Assembly: GCF_020382885.2 (NCBI RefSeq)
Contig: NC_058513.1
Location: forward strand, 13,479,641 to 13,543,640
Direction: 5' to 3'
Length of the DNA: 64,000 nucleotides
Source: Scatophagus argus
Taxonomy: Eukaryota > Chordata > Actinopteri > Scatophagidae
Shown here piece by piece: positions 36,601 to 49,214 of the stretch (positions within the stretch are counted from its first letter, which is position 1; each line of letters begins with the position of its first letter). The notes below the pieces were generated by a model that was given only the letters and a program-made list of their open reading frames with translations, made no database searches and was not told the origin of the DNA. The translations under genes and the position numbers were made by a program.

Positions 36601-39600
36601 CAACAATAAAGGAAGGGTTGTTGTTGTGCCGCACAGAACAGGAAGTCCGTCCAAGATGGCGAGGACCTCCAGCATCAGGGAGCTTCCCCCTCCAAGGAAG
36701 CTGCTCTGGAAATGTAACCCACACATCCAGGGACTCTTAGCAGCATCTGGAGACAGACTGCAGAGGCAAGACCAACATAACAAACACGTAAACATGTCCA
36801 TGATTAAGTCTTTCTACGGATGTCTGGTTACATGTTTTCTGTGCTTTCTCCTTCAGGCTGGTGAATAATCTTGATATGGATGTTCTTACATTCAAAGCCT
36901 ATGGGAAAGATTTCATCAAAAAACAGAAGATGAGCCCAGATGCATTCATACAAGTTGCCTTACAACTTGCATTTTACAAGTAAAGCACATTCATAATATG
37001 TATTGTCAAGTTTGATGAAACAACTCCTAATTTGCCCTTCCAAACATTCTGACATCGCCATGATCATGTCGGTCATATACTCAGGTGCAATGGAAGGCTC
37101 GTGTCTACTTATGAGAGTGCATCCATTCGGCGTTTCCAAGAAGGTCGGGTTGATAACATTCGCTCGGCCACCCCTGAGGCCCTGGCCTTTGTGAATGCCA
37201 TGACAGATGGGATGGCCACTTTAACTGTGAGTCATTTTTCTCACTTTGACCCCTCAATTACCGAGTAACTCCCACATTACTGGTCATCACACCTGCTTAA
37301 ATGAAACAGGTGCGACCAGCCGCCTCGGCACTCCAAACTCAATCCCCCACTCCTTCATTCAAATAGATGATCTCCCTGCAGATATAACGGGTCTGTGAAA
37401 AATGAATTTAATGGCTATATTTCTCTCTTTTTGTACATTGTGTAAAATGATTTTTTCAACAGGATGCAGATAAAATTAAACGACTGAGGGATGCAGTTAA
37501 TGCTCAGACAAATTACACCATTGCTGTAAGTATTTCAAACCACTTTTAACATTATTGTGATAGCCAGAATTTAAATTTGTAAACTAAACAACCACACATG
37601 ACGTAAAAATGTTGCTCTATTTCATTTATGAGTATGAAATACTCACTCTCTGAAGACCTATAGGAACAGTTCGAGAAATGCGCTTCAGCATTTTATTGCT
37701 GAAGGGCAGATTAAGTTGCCATGATATAACATGTTAACTGGTGAACTTGGTTACAACTTAGGTGCTTGTAGGGCTCTTTTTGTATAACTTAAAGAAGACG
37801 GGCTAACCTTCAAACTCTTTCAAGGTATAGTCCAGCAGCAGCCCAGGTAATTCTGGAAACATGGTCAACAATATAATCTGACATCACAGACTGGAAAATG
37901 TGCTGTACACAAAGCAAGGACTTCCACTGTCAAATTGAGGTACTAACTGAAAATATTTCATTAGCGTTAAGCAATGAAGAAATATCTTTCAGGCTATTAC
38001 GGGAATGGCAATAGACAATCATCTCCTCGGGCTTCTGAGGATCGCAAAGGATCTTAACATGGAGAAGCCAGAGATCTTCTGTGATGAGACGTATCTGATC
38101 AGTAACCAATTCATCCTTTCAACCAGTCAGGTAACCTGAGGTCTGATTATTCTCTAACAAACAATGTTTTAACACTTAAAATTATTTAAGTATACGTGCA
38201 TATTCATCTACCTTCCTAGAACCCTAGGAGTCATCATATTCCTCATCACACAGGGATTCTTCTGTTGAGGAAATACTGGTGCTGTTATTAAGTTGCTGCT
38301 TTGTATATCATCCATTCTAACTTCCTCCTCTGTTGAGCAGACGCACAGTAAAACACCCAAAGTCACTCCAACAAAATTAGATTCATATACACACACAGAG
38401 ACTCCTATTTGAGCCTCATTAAGCTGTGAAGGGAAATTCAGTTCTTGAAACCCAGAAACATCATCTGCCTTATCAAGGTGGAAATGGTGGTGATCAACCA
38501 TTTTCTCTTGGAAGTCCATACTGACCTTTACCAGTCACAAAAGATAACTGCCATTGGCAAATTTGATCAAGCCTGTTAATGCTGTGTTGTCTCACCTTGA
38601 TGTCAAGGTGAGAAAACCCAACCCAACCCTCCAGCAGAAGGGAAACCAAGCACAAATACGTGACGAAGAGGGACTTCAAAAATAGTCCCTGTAGTCATTT
38701 TAAAAGGAACTGAGACTCCAAAGGTGCATTGGCAGCACAACCAAATTTCACAAAATGCACAGGACTAATTAAAAATATTTTGTTTATGTTGCTGTTCGGC
38801 ATCCTCACCAAGGGCTTGGTACTTCCTGATGTAGTCTCTTTAATTGGAGACTCTGCCAGACTTAAGTACTACCCTCAGCATTGAGTTTATTCCCTTAGAC
38901 CAACTCTGTGTGTAGCATTAGTTCTCTTGACAACACTTGAACCCCACACACAAATAATATTTTATGTTGCTGCATTATTATACAACTTACTGAGACATGT
39001 TGTCTAAGTGTATTAAGTGACTATGGTATGACTTTTCCAATTTCTGGTAGCAAAACAAAGAACGTCTACCGTTTATCAAAGCAGTAACTTGTCAAATTCA
39101 CACCACTGATGTGTAATCATTTGAAATTATCCATGCCAGAAAAAATATGTTCATTTTTCTACACTATTGCCACTAAATAAAGGTGACTGGATAATGCTAT
39201 ATTCATCAAAACTTTGCTGTTTTACACATTTTGTGACTACTGACTGTATCTTTTAGGTCATTGTCAAGAAAAATACAAAAACATTTAATGGTTTCAACTT
39301 GTCAAATGTTGAAATTTTCATTGCAAAGACAATGTTTTTGGATTCTGGACTGTTGGTTGGACAAAATAAGCTTTTTGAAGATGTCATGCTAGGCTCTGGG
39401 AATGTGCAATGAGCTTTTTTCTTCATTCTATTACAGTTTATGGTATAAATTAATAATTGAAAACAGAATCAGCCAATAAAATCAATAGTACTTATCAGCT
39501 TGTTCTCTTGATTGGCTAAACTGATCTAACCCAGACTTTCCTTTCGTATCCAGGTCCCTACCACAGTGGAAATGTTCTGTTGCTACGGCCCAGTGGTGCC

Positions 39601-39820
39601 CAACGGCTACGGCGTCTGCTACAACCCGCAGTCAGACCACATCATCTTCTGTGTGTCTAGTTTCTGGGAGAACACAGAGACGAGTTCGGCCGTTTTTGTC
39701 AAAGCCCTGACTGAGGGCCTGCTGGAAATCAGGGACCTGTGCAATGTAAGCAGCGCCATGGCTACCAAAGCGCCTGAGAGCAGCCAAGGAGCCGGCCAGC
39801 CTCATAAATCAGGGAAGTAA
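30671..39820 (+). CDS. chat: CHAT, choline O-acetyltransferase
   Basis: There are 14 coding exons: 30671-30715, 32443-32634, 33425-33543, 34432-34485, 34623-34803, 35929-36106, 36212-36381, 36454-36554, 36637-36765, 36857-36979, 37085-37226, 37463-37525, 37993-38130 and 39554-39820. They sum to 1,902 bp, 633 aa (mammalian short form 630). CHAT transfers acetyl from acetyl-CoA to choline in cholinergic nerve terminals. The start exon encodes only 15 residues; an in-frame TAG four codons upstream (30,659-30,661) fixes the ATG. The catalytic histidine is H328 in CEHSPFEG (exon 8; rat H324). Also visible are the LHGGG and [11 protein letters not shown] block, the CoA-binding region [10 protein letters not shown] (exon 10), and the choline-pocket region STSQ|VPTT across the last junction. 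All introns are GT-AG except intron 9 (36,766-36,856), which begins GC. Intron 6 (105 bp) is stop-free and a multiple of three. Carnitine acyltransferases are relatives, but length and SLC18A3 linkage identify CHAT. Confidence 0.98.
30788..30808 (-). promoter_or_regulatory. RE1/NRSE-like REST site, minus strand
   Basis: Read on the minus strand this 21-mer starts TTCAGGACC and ends GGACAGCGAC. By my count it matches 17 of 21 positions of the RE1 consensus, including both half-sites (TTCAG and GGACAGCG). REST/NRSF represses neuronal genes outside neurons and is known to act on the mammalian cholinergic locus. It sits 73 bases after the CHAT start exon, in intron 1. Confidence 0.65.
30815..30835 (+). 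promoter_or_regulatory. RE1/NRSE-like REST site, plus strand
   Basis: This 21-mer starts TTCAGCACC and ends GGACAGCGGC, matching 19 of 21 consensus positions by my count. It lies 6 bases from the minus-strand site in the opposite orientation, forming a double element in CHAT intron 1. Confidence 0.8.
31060..32170. repeat. Probable dispersed repeat in CHAT intron 1
   Basis: The low-complexity, purine-rich style, many short direct words (gagtcca, ggaac, cagag) and absence of any coding signature resemble non-autonomous fish repeats. Ends, terminal repeats and family are not defined. A gtactt-type fragment lies just upstream (about 30,930-31,060). Confidence 0.3.
32237..32280. repeat. Hairpin with 14-bp perfect arms
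   Basis: gagtgttttcaagt (32,237-32,250) is followed after 16 bases by its exact reverse complement (32,267-32,280), in CHAT intron 1, 163 bases before exon 2. Confidence 0.85.
35104..35134. repeat. Hairpin with 12-bp perfect arms
   Basis: tctattacatca and its exact reverse complement are separated by a 7-base loop, caaaaaa, in CHAT intron 5. Confidence 0.85.
38590..38613. repeat. 24-bp palindrome with 11-bp arms
   Basis: tctcaccttga, then tg, then tcaaggtgaga: perfect arms with a 2-base centre, in the last CHAT intron (38,131-39,553). That intron is otherwise without recognisable elements. Confidence 0.85.
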
Positions 39821-41830
39821 GCCATATTGGGAGAGCACGCTCATGCAGCTGCTCCACTCAACAATCGCAGACTTAGATTTTAGCTTTAGACTCAGTAGTT
39901 CAAAGGCCTTCGTGTGTCTTTGTTGTATGTGCAATAGTGTTCCTTCAACAACAAAACACAAAGCCTTAAAGTTCATATATAGTAAGTAAATGTTAAAAAA
40001 TAGGAACTGAAACTGGTTTGCTTGTTTGTTTGTTTTTGTCGATGTGTGTAGACATTAGAATGATTTCAGGTCCAACAGTGACCGACTCGGTAGACAGAGA
40101 TTAACTGGTCTGCTGCCTTTAGGAAACTGAAGCCATGCCCACTTTGTAGCATTGATGTGAGGGGCAACTCCTCTATTAAAGAGTGAATCAACTGAGTGAT
40201 CCCAATGTGGACATAATAGTAATGTAATATACAGGGCAGGATTCTGTTTAAAAAGGAAAAAGGAAAAAAAAAAAAACAAAACAAAAAATATTTAAGAGAC
40301 TCATAACAAACATGACATCCTGAAAAAACTGCCACCAACCTAACCGGTTTCATTTTGTGTGTCCAATAAACTGGATCAGTTATACTATCAGATACATTTT
40401 AATGTGCTAAAATTGTTTTACTATTGCACTCTAGTTATGTAATTTTTTTTGATTCCACTGATGCCATAAGGTTGCCAAAGAAGTTGTGTGTATCTGATGA
40501 GGCACTTTAAGATATTTCTATAACCTGGTTATAAATCATGTGTGGGGAGGGAAAGCATGTGATATGGTTTCAGTGGCACATTTGAGGTCATCTAGTTGTG
40601 CTGTATGTGAGTGTTCAATATTATAGCGATATTTACTAAGTGTAATTAACTGTGCTTCTTAATACAGTCCAGTGGTGACTGAGGCAAACCACTGTGTTCC
40701 TGTGTACATAAATGCTTTTATTTGCACTTAGAGGTAGAATATGGGTGGGGGTGTATTCTTATACTGTAGGTACTTTGTGCAATAACACTATAGCAAGTGC
40801 AGTGAGGCAATGTATAATTTACCAAATGAGAAGTTCATTAGATGCATGGAGTTTATGTAAAATTAAATAAAATATTGTTGCTATTTTTGATATTCAGAAA
40901 CATCTGCCATCCGTAACACCAGAATGAATTGTGGTAATCTACATCACGCATGCAGTTTTGGTCAGAAATGTTCATTTAAAGTGTAGTGTGACATGGATTC
41001 TTCTGCAAATGTATATTTATATGGATCTTGTTTCAACCTGTGGTGGCTCATGTTACAGCCAATCAGTAAAAACATAAGGGTATTTGTCTTGTGTCGAGAT
41101 GAGCCATGTTTGTTACATATCTATCTATTCTCATCAGCCAAAGTGAATGTGTACCATGTAGATGAAGAGAAAAAAACTACAGGTGACACACAAGCATGTT
41201 TATTCTTACATACATATATAAATGTATTTTTATATGCTCACACAGAGAGCTTATATGGTGAATTAGTAAAATACTGGTAAATGTACACAAAAAATGCCTT
41301 AAAATAAAGTGATGCAAACTGGTTTCCAGGATTCCTGCCAGATATAATATCCGATAAGTGTTCAATGTTTTACCTCTGATGTGTTCCTACTTGACGTTTG
41401 CTCTCTAATCTAACTGTGAAAGAATGTAAAATTTGTCACGTGTTATTCAGTGAGTTTTCCCTTCGTCTCATAAAAAGGAACTAATAATCCCTATGAGTAA
41501 ATCTGACTGTTACTGTACTAGTGTTGTATTGATGTGGTCTGATAATTTAATGTTACACCCATCACCCAATGACATTTTAGTGAATGGTTAATTGCTGTGT
41601 AACATATCAGTGACAGGGAATATATAGTTTTATTAAGTTGTTCAACAATCAATGAATGTTCAGTGAAAATGTTAATCATCATGAATTAAAAAAAAAGAAA
41701 AAAGGAAAGACTCATTTATTTTTTTAGACCATGACAATATTTTGTTGATGGAAGACACTGCCAATGTAAGCTGTAATAAAACTGTCCTGTGGCAAAAGTG
41801 ATACTCAGCTGGAGAAATAAAATGAACTTC
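39821..41830 (+). other. chat: CHAT 3' untranslated region and tail
   Basis: Several AATAAA signals follow the stop, including 40,365-40,370, about 40,865, about 41,303 and about 41,815. The transcript may use more than one end. No reading frame with a family signature is present. Confidence 0.5.
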
Positions 41831-44800
41831 TGACTATCTATTAGTGTTGGTGTTTTCTGTTAAAACTGAAGCCATGTCTTGCTAATTTTCTTTGCAAAAT
41901 GCTCAAATTAGTCTACTGAAAACAGTGTGACAGCAGCTGAGGCCGTTGCAATAAAAATCAAATGTGTTGCTGTCAGGGTCTTCAGAGTTACAGCACACTG
42001 AGTCTCAGTAAAAACAGAACAAACCTGATATGCTTTACCTGATATGCTGGAAACAAATCCATGGTTTAAGTGTAGTACAGGCTAAGGACACCTTGAGTTA
42101 TCCTGAATTTGGTTAGAGATACAGCTTTAAATTCCACAATATCTAGTATTGCCACAATGAACACAACCATCTTGTATGTTGCTTAGCTTTTGTCACTTTT
42201 TCAGTGTGACTACACTACATACTACAAACCTACAAAGCAGGGTAAAATTCCTGTTAAGTATGCAGTCGGGATGCAGCTTATTACTGCTTCTAATTAAACA
42301 CAAATTTTCAGTGGCAGAACGTATGTTTGGAGATGCACCATGAACTGGTACTTTTCAATACTTAGACTACATAGTGACAACAATTACTTTTGTAACAATG
42401 CAGATGTTGAGGGGTGATTCAGTCACATATTGCTGGCTTGAATATCTCAATAAAATGGTAAACATAAATAACACAGTCACATGTTTACACAATTCAGAAG
42501 TGGTGATTTCACTCGTCAAGTGCTGATCCGAATGCCCGGCAATCCAAATTAATTGATCAGTTTCAGCTGAATAAAACACTGGATAAGAACTACTGCAAAT
42601 CAAAATTGCTGAGGTTTTCTAATGCTGTGAAAGGATTGTTTACACAGTGGTTTTTAACACCAGTAACATCAAAGTCACAACTCTGACTAGTTTATCAAAA
42701 CCCTAGAAAATCCTAACCATGATGATCAGTCTGGAGTAAAACTGAACTCATTTGCATTGGGTTGTCTGTTTGCAGTATTGCCACTTCACCAACACACTCC
42801 CAACAGATGGCCTCGTTTCAGCTGGCATCTGAAAAGGTCTTTGGGGAGAGACCCAAATTTAATTCTCCATTGGTTAAACCACTGAACCAGGTCGACCAAG
42901 TGCCCAAAAAGCATTTAACATTTAGTCAAGCTTCCCTGAACTGGTCCAATTATATCTGGAATAAAAACTGATGAAATCACGTAGACTCACACGGATTACA
43001 CAAACACATCAGTGTGTCAGTGGTAACAAGCACAAAACTATTTAATCTCTGTGCATTCGGTGTGTATTTGGTGGGTGTGCGGTTTAGTATAATATCGCCG
43101 CTGGTGTTTTCACTAAATTTGCATTAATTTTTATTAATTATTATTTTTACAAATTATTTTATTGCAATACTTCAGCCAATTCATCTGCATGCACATATGA
43201 AAGATGTTGCCAACATGCAAGCATGTAGTTATTTGCTCTCCATAACGCGTGCAGAGTCCATTTCATGCAGTTGTGGAGGCAGCCAGCTAAGCAATGTAGG
43301 AAAACAGCAATGGGGACATGCCACCCATCTAGAAACTTGGCGGATTTAAGATGATCTTTGGCCACAAGTCATATGTAATCCAAAGAAGTGTGAAACACTG
43401 AAATTTGGACCACATATCCAATCTCTTTTTAAAAACAACAGACACGCTCATTTGCCAGTCCAAACACTGTACTCCATTAACACTGAAGACACTGAATATT
43501 AAATATTATTATCCACTGCCTTCAGCATGTCACGGTGAATATCATCTAATGTGCAAATTGTGCCTTGCCATTGAGGTTTTTTCCCCCTACAGATAAATGG
43601 GCAAAGCTCCCTATGCGTCTTTTACACGCTCCCTCCACCACCCAACAATGGCCCCATTTGCAGTCAGCAGTTCTCTTCCCCTTGCAAGATAACACCCATA
43701 GACAGGATTTTAAAACTAAATAAAGCTATCAGGGTAATACATGTATTTGACTGTCCAAAGAAGTACTTTACTGAATCTGTTCAATTGCACCGCAGTAAAA
43801 GCTGCAGTGACCTGGTATTATATTGCATTGTTTTCCCTCTGAATTGACTCCTTTCATATAAATGAGAGGACAGTTTTTTCAGACAGATCTACCACTGGTC
43901 TGAACATGGCCTCAGAATCACACAAGAATTTTACTGTATTACAAGAGTCCTGGTTACTAACTGAAAGAGAATAAAGATGAAAATTCTTCTATTGAGTTAT
44001 GCTGAATATGATTATAGGAGATTAATATGTCAGATTTTGAAAAATTCTGTGCCTCATTGTGTTTGTCTAGGCTGAACAGACCACAGTGGGGGAAACATGT
44101 CACACTGCTGTGCAAGTTCTAATACTGGTTATGCAGCCACAAGTCTATTGACAGAACATTAAGCTGGGTCATCTAAAGCCAGAGCTGCCGGCGACTGGTG
44201 CTTTCACTGTGTGAAGAACAGGTCGTGACAAGCCTTGGCGTTGAGATCAATGGCGGAAGCCCACCTGGAGATGGATGATGGGAGTACATTACCGCTAATA
44301 AGTGTCTGCCACGCTGCAGACAGAGACAGAACCTTACCTGCTGACTGTTATCGACTCGAGAGGGGAGCTGAGCTGTCCATCCAGATTCCCTCCTCTCTGC
44401 TTAGGGGCCTGCCATATTCCGAGAGAAATGAAAGGCTCCCAGGGCAGGGTTTCTACCTCAACTGAGAATGACAAAAGTAAAGTGGGGGCACTGTACATGC
44501 AAAGAAAATTTCCCCTCAATAAGTAGAATGTCTAATAGGGTGAGCTGCAGGGAGATACACCGCTGAACATTGAAGTTTAACTTAACAGGAACAGGTAGTG
44601 ATTATAATAATTAGCAGTTTCAAGGTCATGACTTTTATAAATAAAAAACAAATATCTTTAAACAATGACAAAAGTGGCAAAGTAGATTTGTTAAAAAAAA
44701 ATTAAAATCTTAGCTTCCTGTGCTTACAACTGACCAGTGGACATGCTCCAAAACCCACGAGCAGGCACGTCAGCGCTCTCAAATCATGTCAGGTGCTGCG

Positions 44801-47147
44801 TTCACTAATCACCATGTCGTCGTAATGAGCCTCTCTAACTGAACATGTGCACATGAATCAAAAATAACAGCTCCAAGATTAAAATCTGACTCCATTAAAC
44901 AGCCAATTAGTTATACTGAACCCGTCATCCAAATGTGTTCCCAGCACTATTAATATATTAGGTAATTCAAAAGCCACAATGATGCAGCCATCTTTGAGAG
45001 TGAAACTGAGCTTGACATTTTCCCTCCTAAATGAAACAGGGGAGAAAAAAAAAAGTCCCATTGTCTTGTGTTTCAGGTATTGACATTTAAGAGGGATTTC
45101 AAAGGTAGTACTGCTGCCATTCCTACAATCTTTCAATTAAGGCTGAGTCTATATTATAGCTGTCTCTTTTCACTCACAGAGGAATTCTGATAATGGCCAT
45201 TCTGGCATTTATGAGGAAACTGCTCGCAGGGCAGAAGCTACATTTACACACCGTCTTGGAGCTTAATTGGGCAAGAAGTGAAGCCCCATTAAAAATTTGC
45301 CACAATATAGTATATGCCAAGAGCTGAAATGAAGTACTTTCCTGGAGCCTGTCCCATTTAACTTAGATGTGGATAAAAACACTGATACCGCTGTGACAGA
45401 ACCCTGTGCATTTCAACGTTATATAGTAACTGAGCGGCTTCCATTATGGCTTTTCATACAGAGATCAAGTCAGATTTAAGAAGTGTGAGAAGAATTTGTT
45501 TCCATCGCATAAAATGATGAATTGCCAAAATACAGCACAAACAGTTCATACTCTCTGAAGAACTGCAGTATAATATTATCATTGGCACTGCAATTATTCT
45601 TGACAGAAAATATTAAAATGATTGCAAGCATAATCACACACTGTTGCATGTCACCACAGCAGAAAAGCTACCGTGGTGAATAGCTAGAATAGCAACTTCA
45701 AGCTCTTCACTCCAGTGACTGTCAACAGCTTCTTCTGCTACTTTGATATGGTATAATGAGGCTCTGCTGGATGACAACATGACACCTATTCATCTCATGG
45801 TAGACCGCTTCTAATTTCTTTTCCTATTTACTACCTTTTCAGGTACTTGTTCTCTCATGGTTTCAAAAACAATAATCCATCCCCAGGCTGCACATCATTC
45901 GTAACACAAGCTACGGTACTGTAAGCGTAGTACCTAAACAGTGCTGGCAACGTATGATTCATTTTATGATTGGAGGATCAATAACCAATTTGAAGATGAC
46001 CTGGTGGAGAGGATCCAGATTCCTTGTGCTTCGATGTGCAGCGTAAATCTCAGGTGGTGGATGTGCGTCTGGGCCTGCCACATCTCGGGGGAATGATTTA
46101 TGCCTCGGACCCGCAACATGCCCTGTAGTGGTTGGGCTCTCACCAAGCTAATTTGAGTGGCCTCAGTGAAAAAGGTTGCTGAGTAAATAGTGAGAATGGT
46201 GAGCCAAAGGGTCAGGGTTTTAGTTAGTGCAGACAGTAATGACTAGAGTCGAGGAGAAACAGCTGAATAGTCATTAATCATTAGTTTTATGATCATAATC
46301 ATGATTATAAGCACACTGCTCAGGTCATAGCATTATAATGTCTAGACTTCACTGAAGCACACACATTCACTAGATCTGAGCAAGATAAACAAAGCAAAAA
46401 GGAGGGAGAAATTGAGAGTTCACCACTCAGTGTGAGTTGAGAAGGTAAATGGTTGTGCCAGGCCATCATCTCAAGACCGGAGTCAATCATCCACGAAAGC
46501 ACTGCGAGGAGACAAGCGCTTAAATGCTCTCCTCACATCAGAATAACAACCATTCGCCTGCCTGGGTGGCCTCACAGTTCAGCATGAGAGCAGCTCTGAG
46601 AGCTGGTTGCATAAGTGCCAGATATGAATGGATCCAAGGTGACAGGAGGGAGAAAAGTTAGATGGAGAGAACTCATTAGGAGTACAGCACCCTCCTCACA
46701 AACCCTATCTCAGCAATGCAGAGAAATTTGTGAACTGGCCATGAGTTCTGAAGGATATCTCATAATACTTGACAAGTGAAAACAACTACCAGGCATCTAA
46801 TAGCTATATTGTCTATGAAGACAAATAAAAAGGCATGAGTTGCATGCATGTAAGCTTTGTGACTCTGGTCATGTGAGACACATGCTTTGAAAAAGGCAAT
46901 TCCCTCACTCCCCAAGTTCCCCAACAGATCGGTTCTGCTGCCAGGCCAGATGTGAGATGGAGGGACCGTTGGTGTTGGGAAAAGGGGGGTCGACTAAGGA
47001 GAAGAGGAGTAAAAAAAACAAAAAACGTGAGCTTCATTAAGTGCTCAGCTCCCAGGTGGCCATCTGTCCCAGTAGCATTGTCCCCGTGGAGCAGAGCTGT
47101 GTGGAGTGCAGAGGAGATGATCAGAGGCCTGCAATGAGGAGCAGGAA

Positions 47148-47150
<3 letters not shown>

Positions 47151-47179
<29 letters not shown>
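47151..47179. repeat. (CAG)n trinucleotide repeat
   Basis: Nearly ten uninterrupted CAG units. On the minus strand they read as poly-alanine in a 148-codon frame that has no family signature. Confidence 0.95.
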
Positions 47180-49196
47180 TTCTCCTCAAGCCCACAGCTG
47201 CCATTGCCTCCATCACGCTCACGGCTCCAGTAATTTAACCACACGCCATGGAGCAGCACCCGCGTCCTGACTCCACCAATTACAATGACCCATTAAGAAG
47301 CATGAACGTAGCTTCAACAGATGGGAGAACAGAGGTGTGTTCATTCTCTTGTTTGGTGGGAGAAGAGACAAACACTGTTAATGCTTATGTTTTTTCCTGG
47401 ATCTGGTCTAAAAGGACAAAACACACTTTTGAAAGTTTCCATATAACACAATATTTACCACACTAACTGTTAATAAATTTCTTTAGATAAAAGAAATCGA
47501 AACTATGAGATGTTACTGATATTTGCAGGTTCTACCTTTCCATAAATATTTGAGAGTCAACCTAGAACATACACCACAGTCATTTTCTTAATGCATGGTA
47601 TTCGGACACTATTTTCCACAACTATCAATGAAAAGGACTGGTGTATCACCTGATCACAAAACTGGACATTGGTAGCCACAAAGTCAAGCAACTGATCGAA
47701 ATAAACAAACAACCTAAACTATCAGATATGAACAAATGAGCTCTGTGACTGTCGTGCTGGTGAAGCAAATAGCACAGCTGAAATGCAAAGAACGCCTTGG
47801 GGAACGTGCACACCAAGATCAATGAACACATTACGTTGCACAGTTCACAGGGGAGTTTGTTCTGAAATAAACTTAATCCAAGCAGTAAGAGATGTTATGA
47901 GAAATGTGATTAGAGGCATTAGGAACTTAATGGGCCACACAGCTGTGAAGTGATACTGTATGGCCGCCTTTCACAGCTGTGGTTCACGCACTTTCTGTAC
48001 ATTCCTGAGCTCATTTGTGTTTACTTACTTCCAGAGGGCTGTGAGGGCTGATGGAGGAGGAGCGAAAAGAACCCAAGCTGGAGCTATAAAGTAATGGTTT
48101 CATCTATAATGAGCGGCTGGGGACGGCAATATCTGGTGACAGAGAGGGTCCCTCTGATGGGCCTCTGTCACAGTGGAAATGCTCATCCTAAATCTCACTC
48201 TTATTTCTACGTGTAGCGCAACAATATCTCACTCCAGAGACAGAGCTTCAGGTTTTTATGGGGTGCAGGGGTAATTGAACACCAAGAGGCAAAAAGAGTC
48301 TGATCTACTTATCCATAAAAGAAGTGTATCCAATCTAAATGACTGGTGAATTGCTATTGGTATTCTCTCTCTAGCTCCTGTCTGTTGCCTTTCATTCACA
48401 GCAGTTTGTCAATGAGATATGTTTGTGAACCAGCAGCATTTGGCACTGGAGCGATGGTATCATCTAAGCTGCATGCGTCCTGGTGCAAATAAGCCTGTCA
48501 GTTCATCCACTATTCATAGGTAACAGAGGGCAGGACTGAGAAATGGTGGCAGTGCTGCTTTATGGCCCTTCACACCACACCTGTCAGGCAAACTGGCCCA
48601 TTGGACAGCTGCAACGGGGATGACAAATAGACTTTGTCTCTGTAGTTTACAATTACCCAACAAAAAGACAGACTATACAGTACTTTCAGGCTTTAATCTG
48701 ACTCAGAGAAAAATCAGCTGACACTGAATTTTGCACACATTGCATGATGTTTGAATATTTTGTATGTGAATACAGAAAAAAATCTAAATGTTATCCCAAA
48801 CAAAGCAATTAGAACCCGTAAATGCAAATATTTTCACCCAGGCCATGCCACCATATCATTTACTCTATATCAATACATCCTCTCAGTCCCAAATTAAATA
48901 CATGATGATATGATGTTAAGCAGAGAGCAAAGATAAAAGAATCTAAGCACTTCTCATCTCAATTAGAAGTCCTAAATCCCCCTGGATTATGATACTTGCA
49001 ATCACTTTAGCATGTCTCATTTATGTTTTGATTAAAAAGGATGTCTCTGTAAGGACTGGAGGGCTTTCACAGATGAAATCCAATTAACATTCAGTAAAAA
49101 GGCCCAGCAGGGATTCACTCTCTAACCAGGAAATCCTCAACCCCCCGTGCACCCTGGCCGCTAAATCAACTGGCTCTCAAAACACTCGCATTCAAA

Positions 49197-49214
49197 ACAC
49201 TGTAATTACAGTGT
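49197..49214. repeat. Perfect 18-bp palindrome
   Basis: acactgtaattacagtgt equals its own reverse complement. It contains TAATTA, a homeodomain-type core, but function is unknown. Confidence 0.8.

Noticed and set aside
46813-47259. 148-codon minus-strand ORF with poly-alanine
   Set aside because: The alanine run is the (CAG)n repeat. No family signature and no supporting splice or start context.
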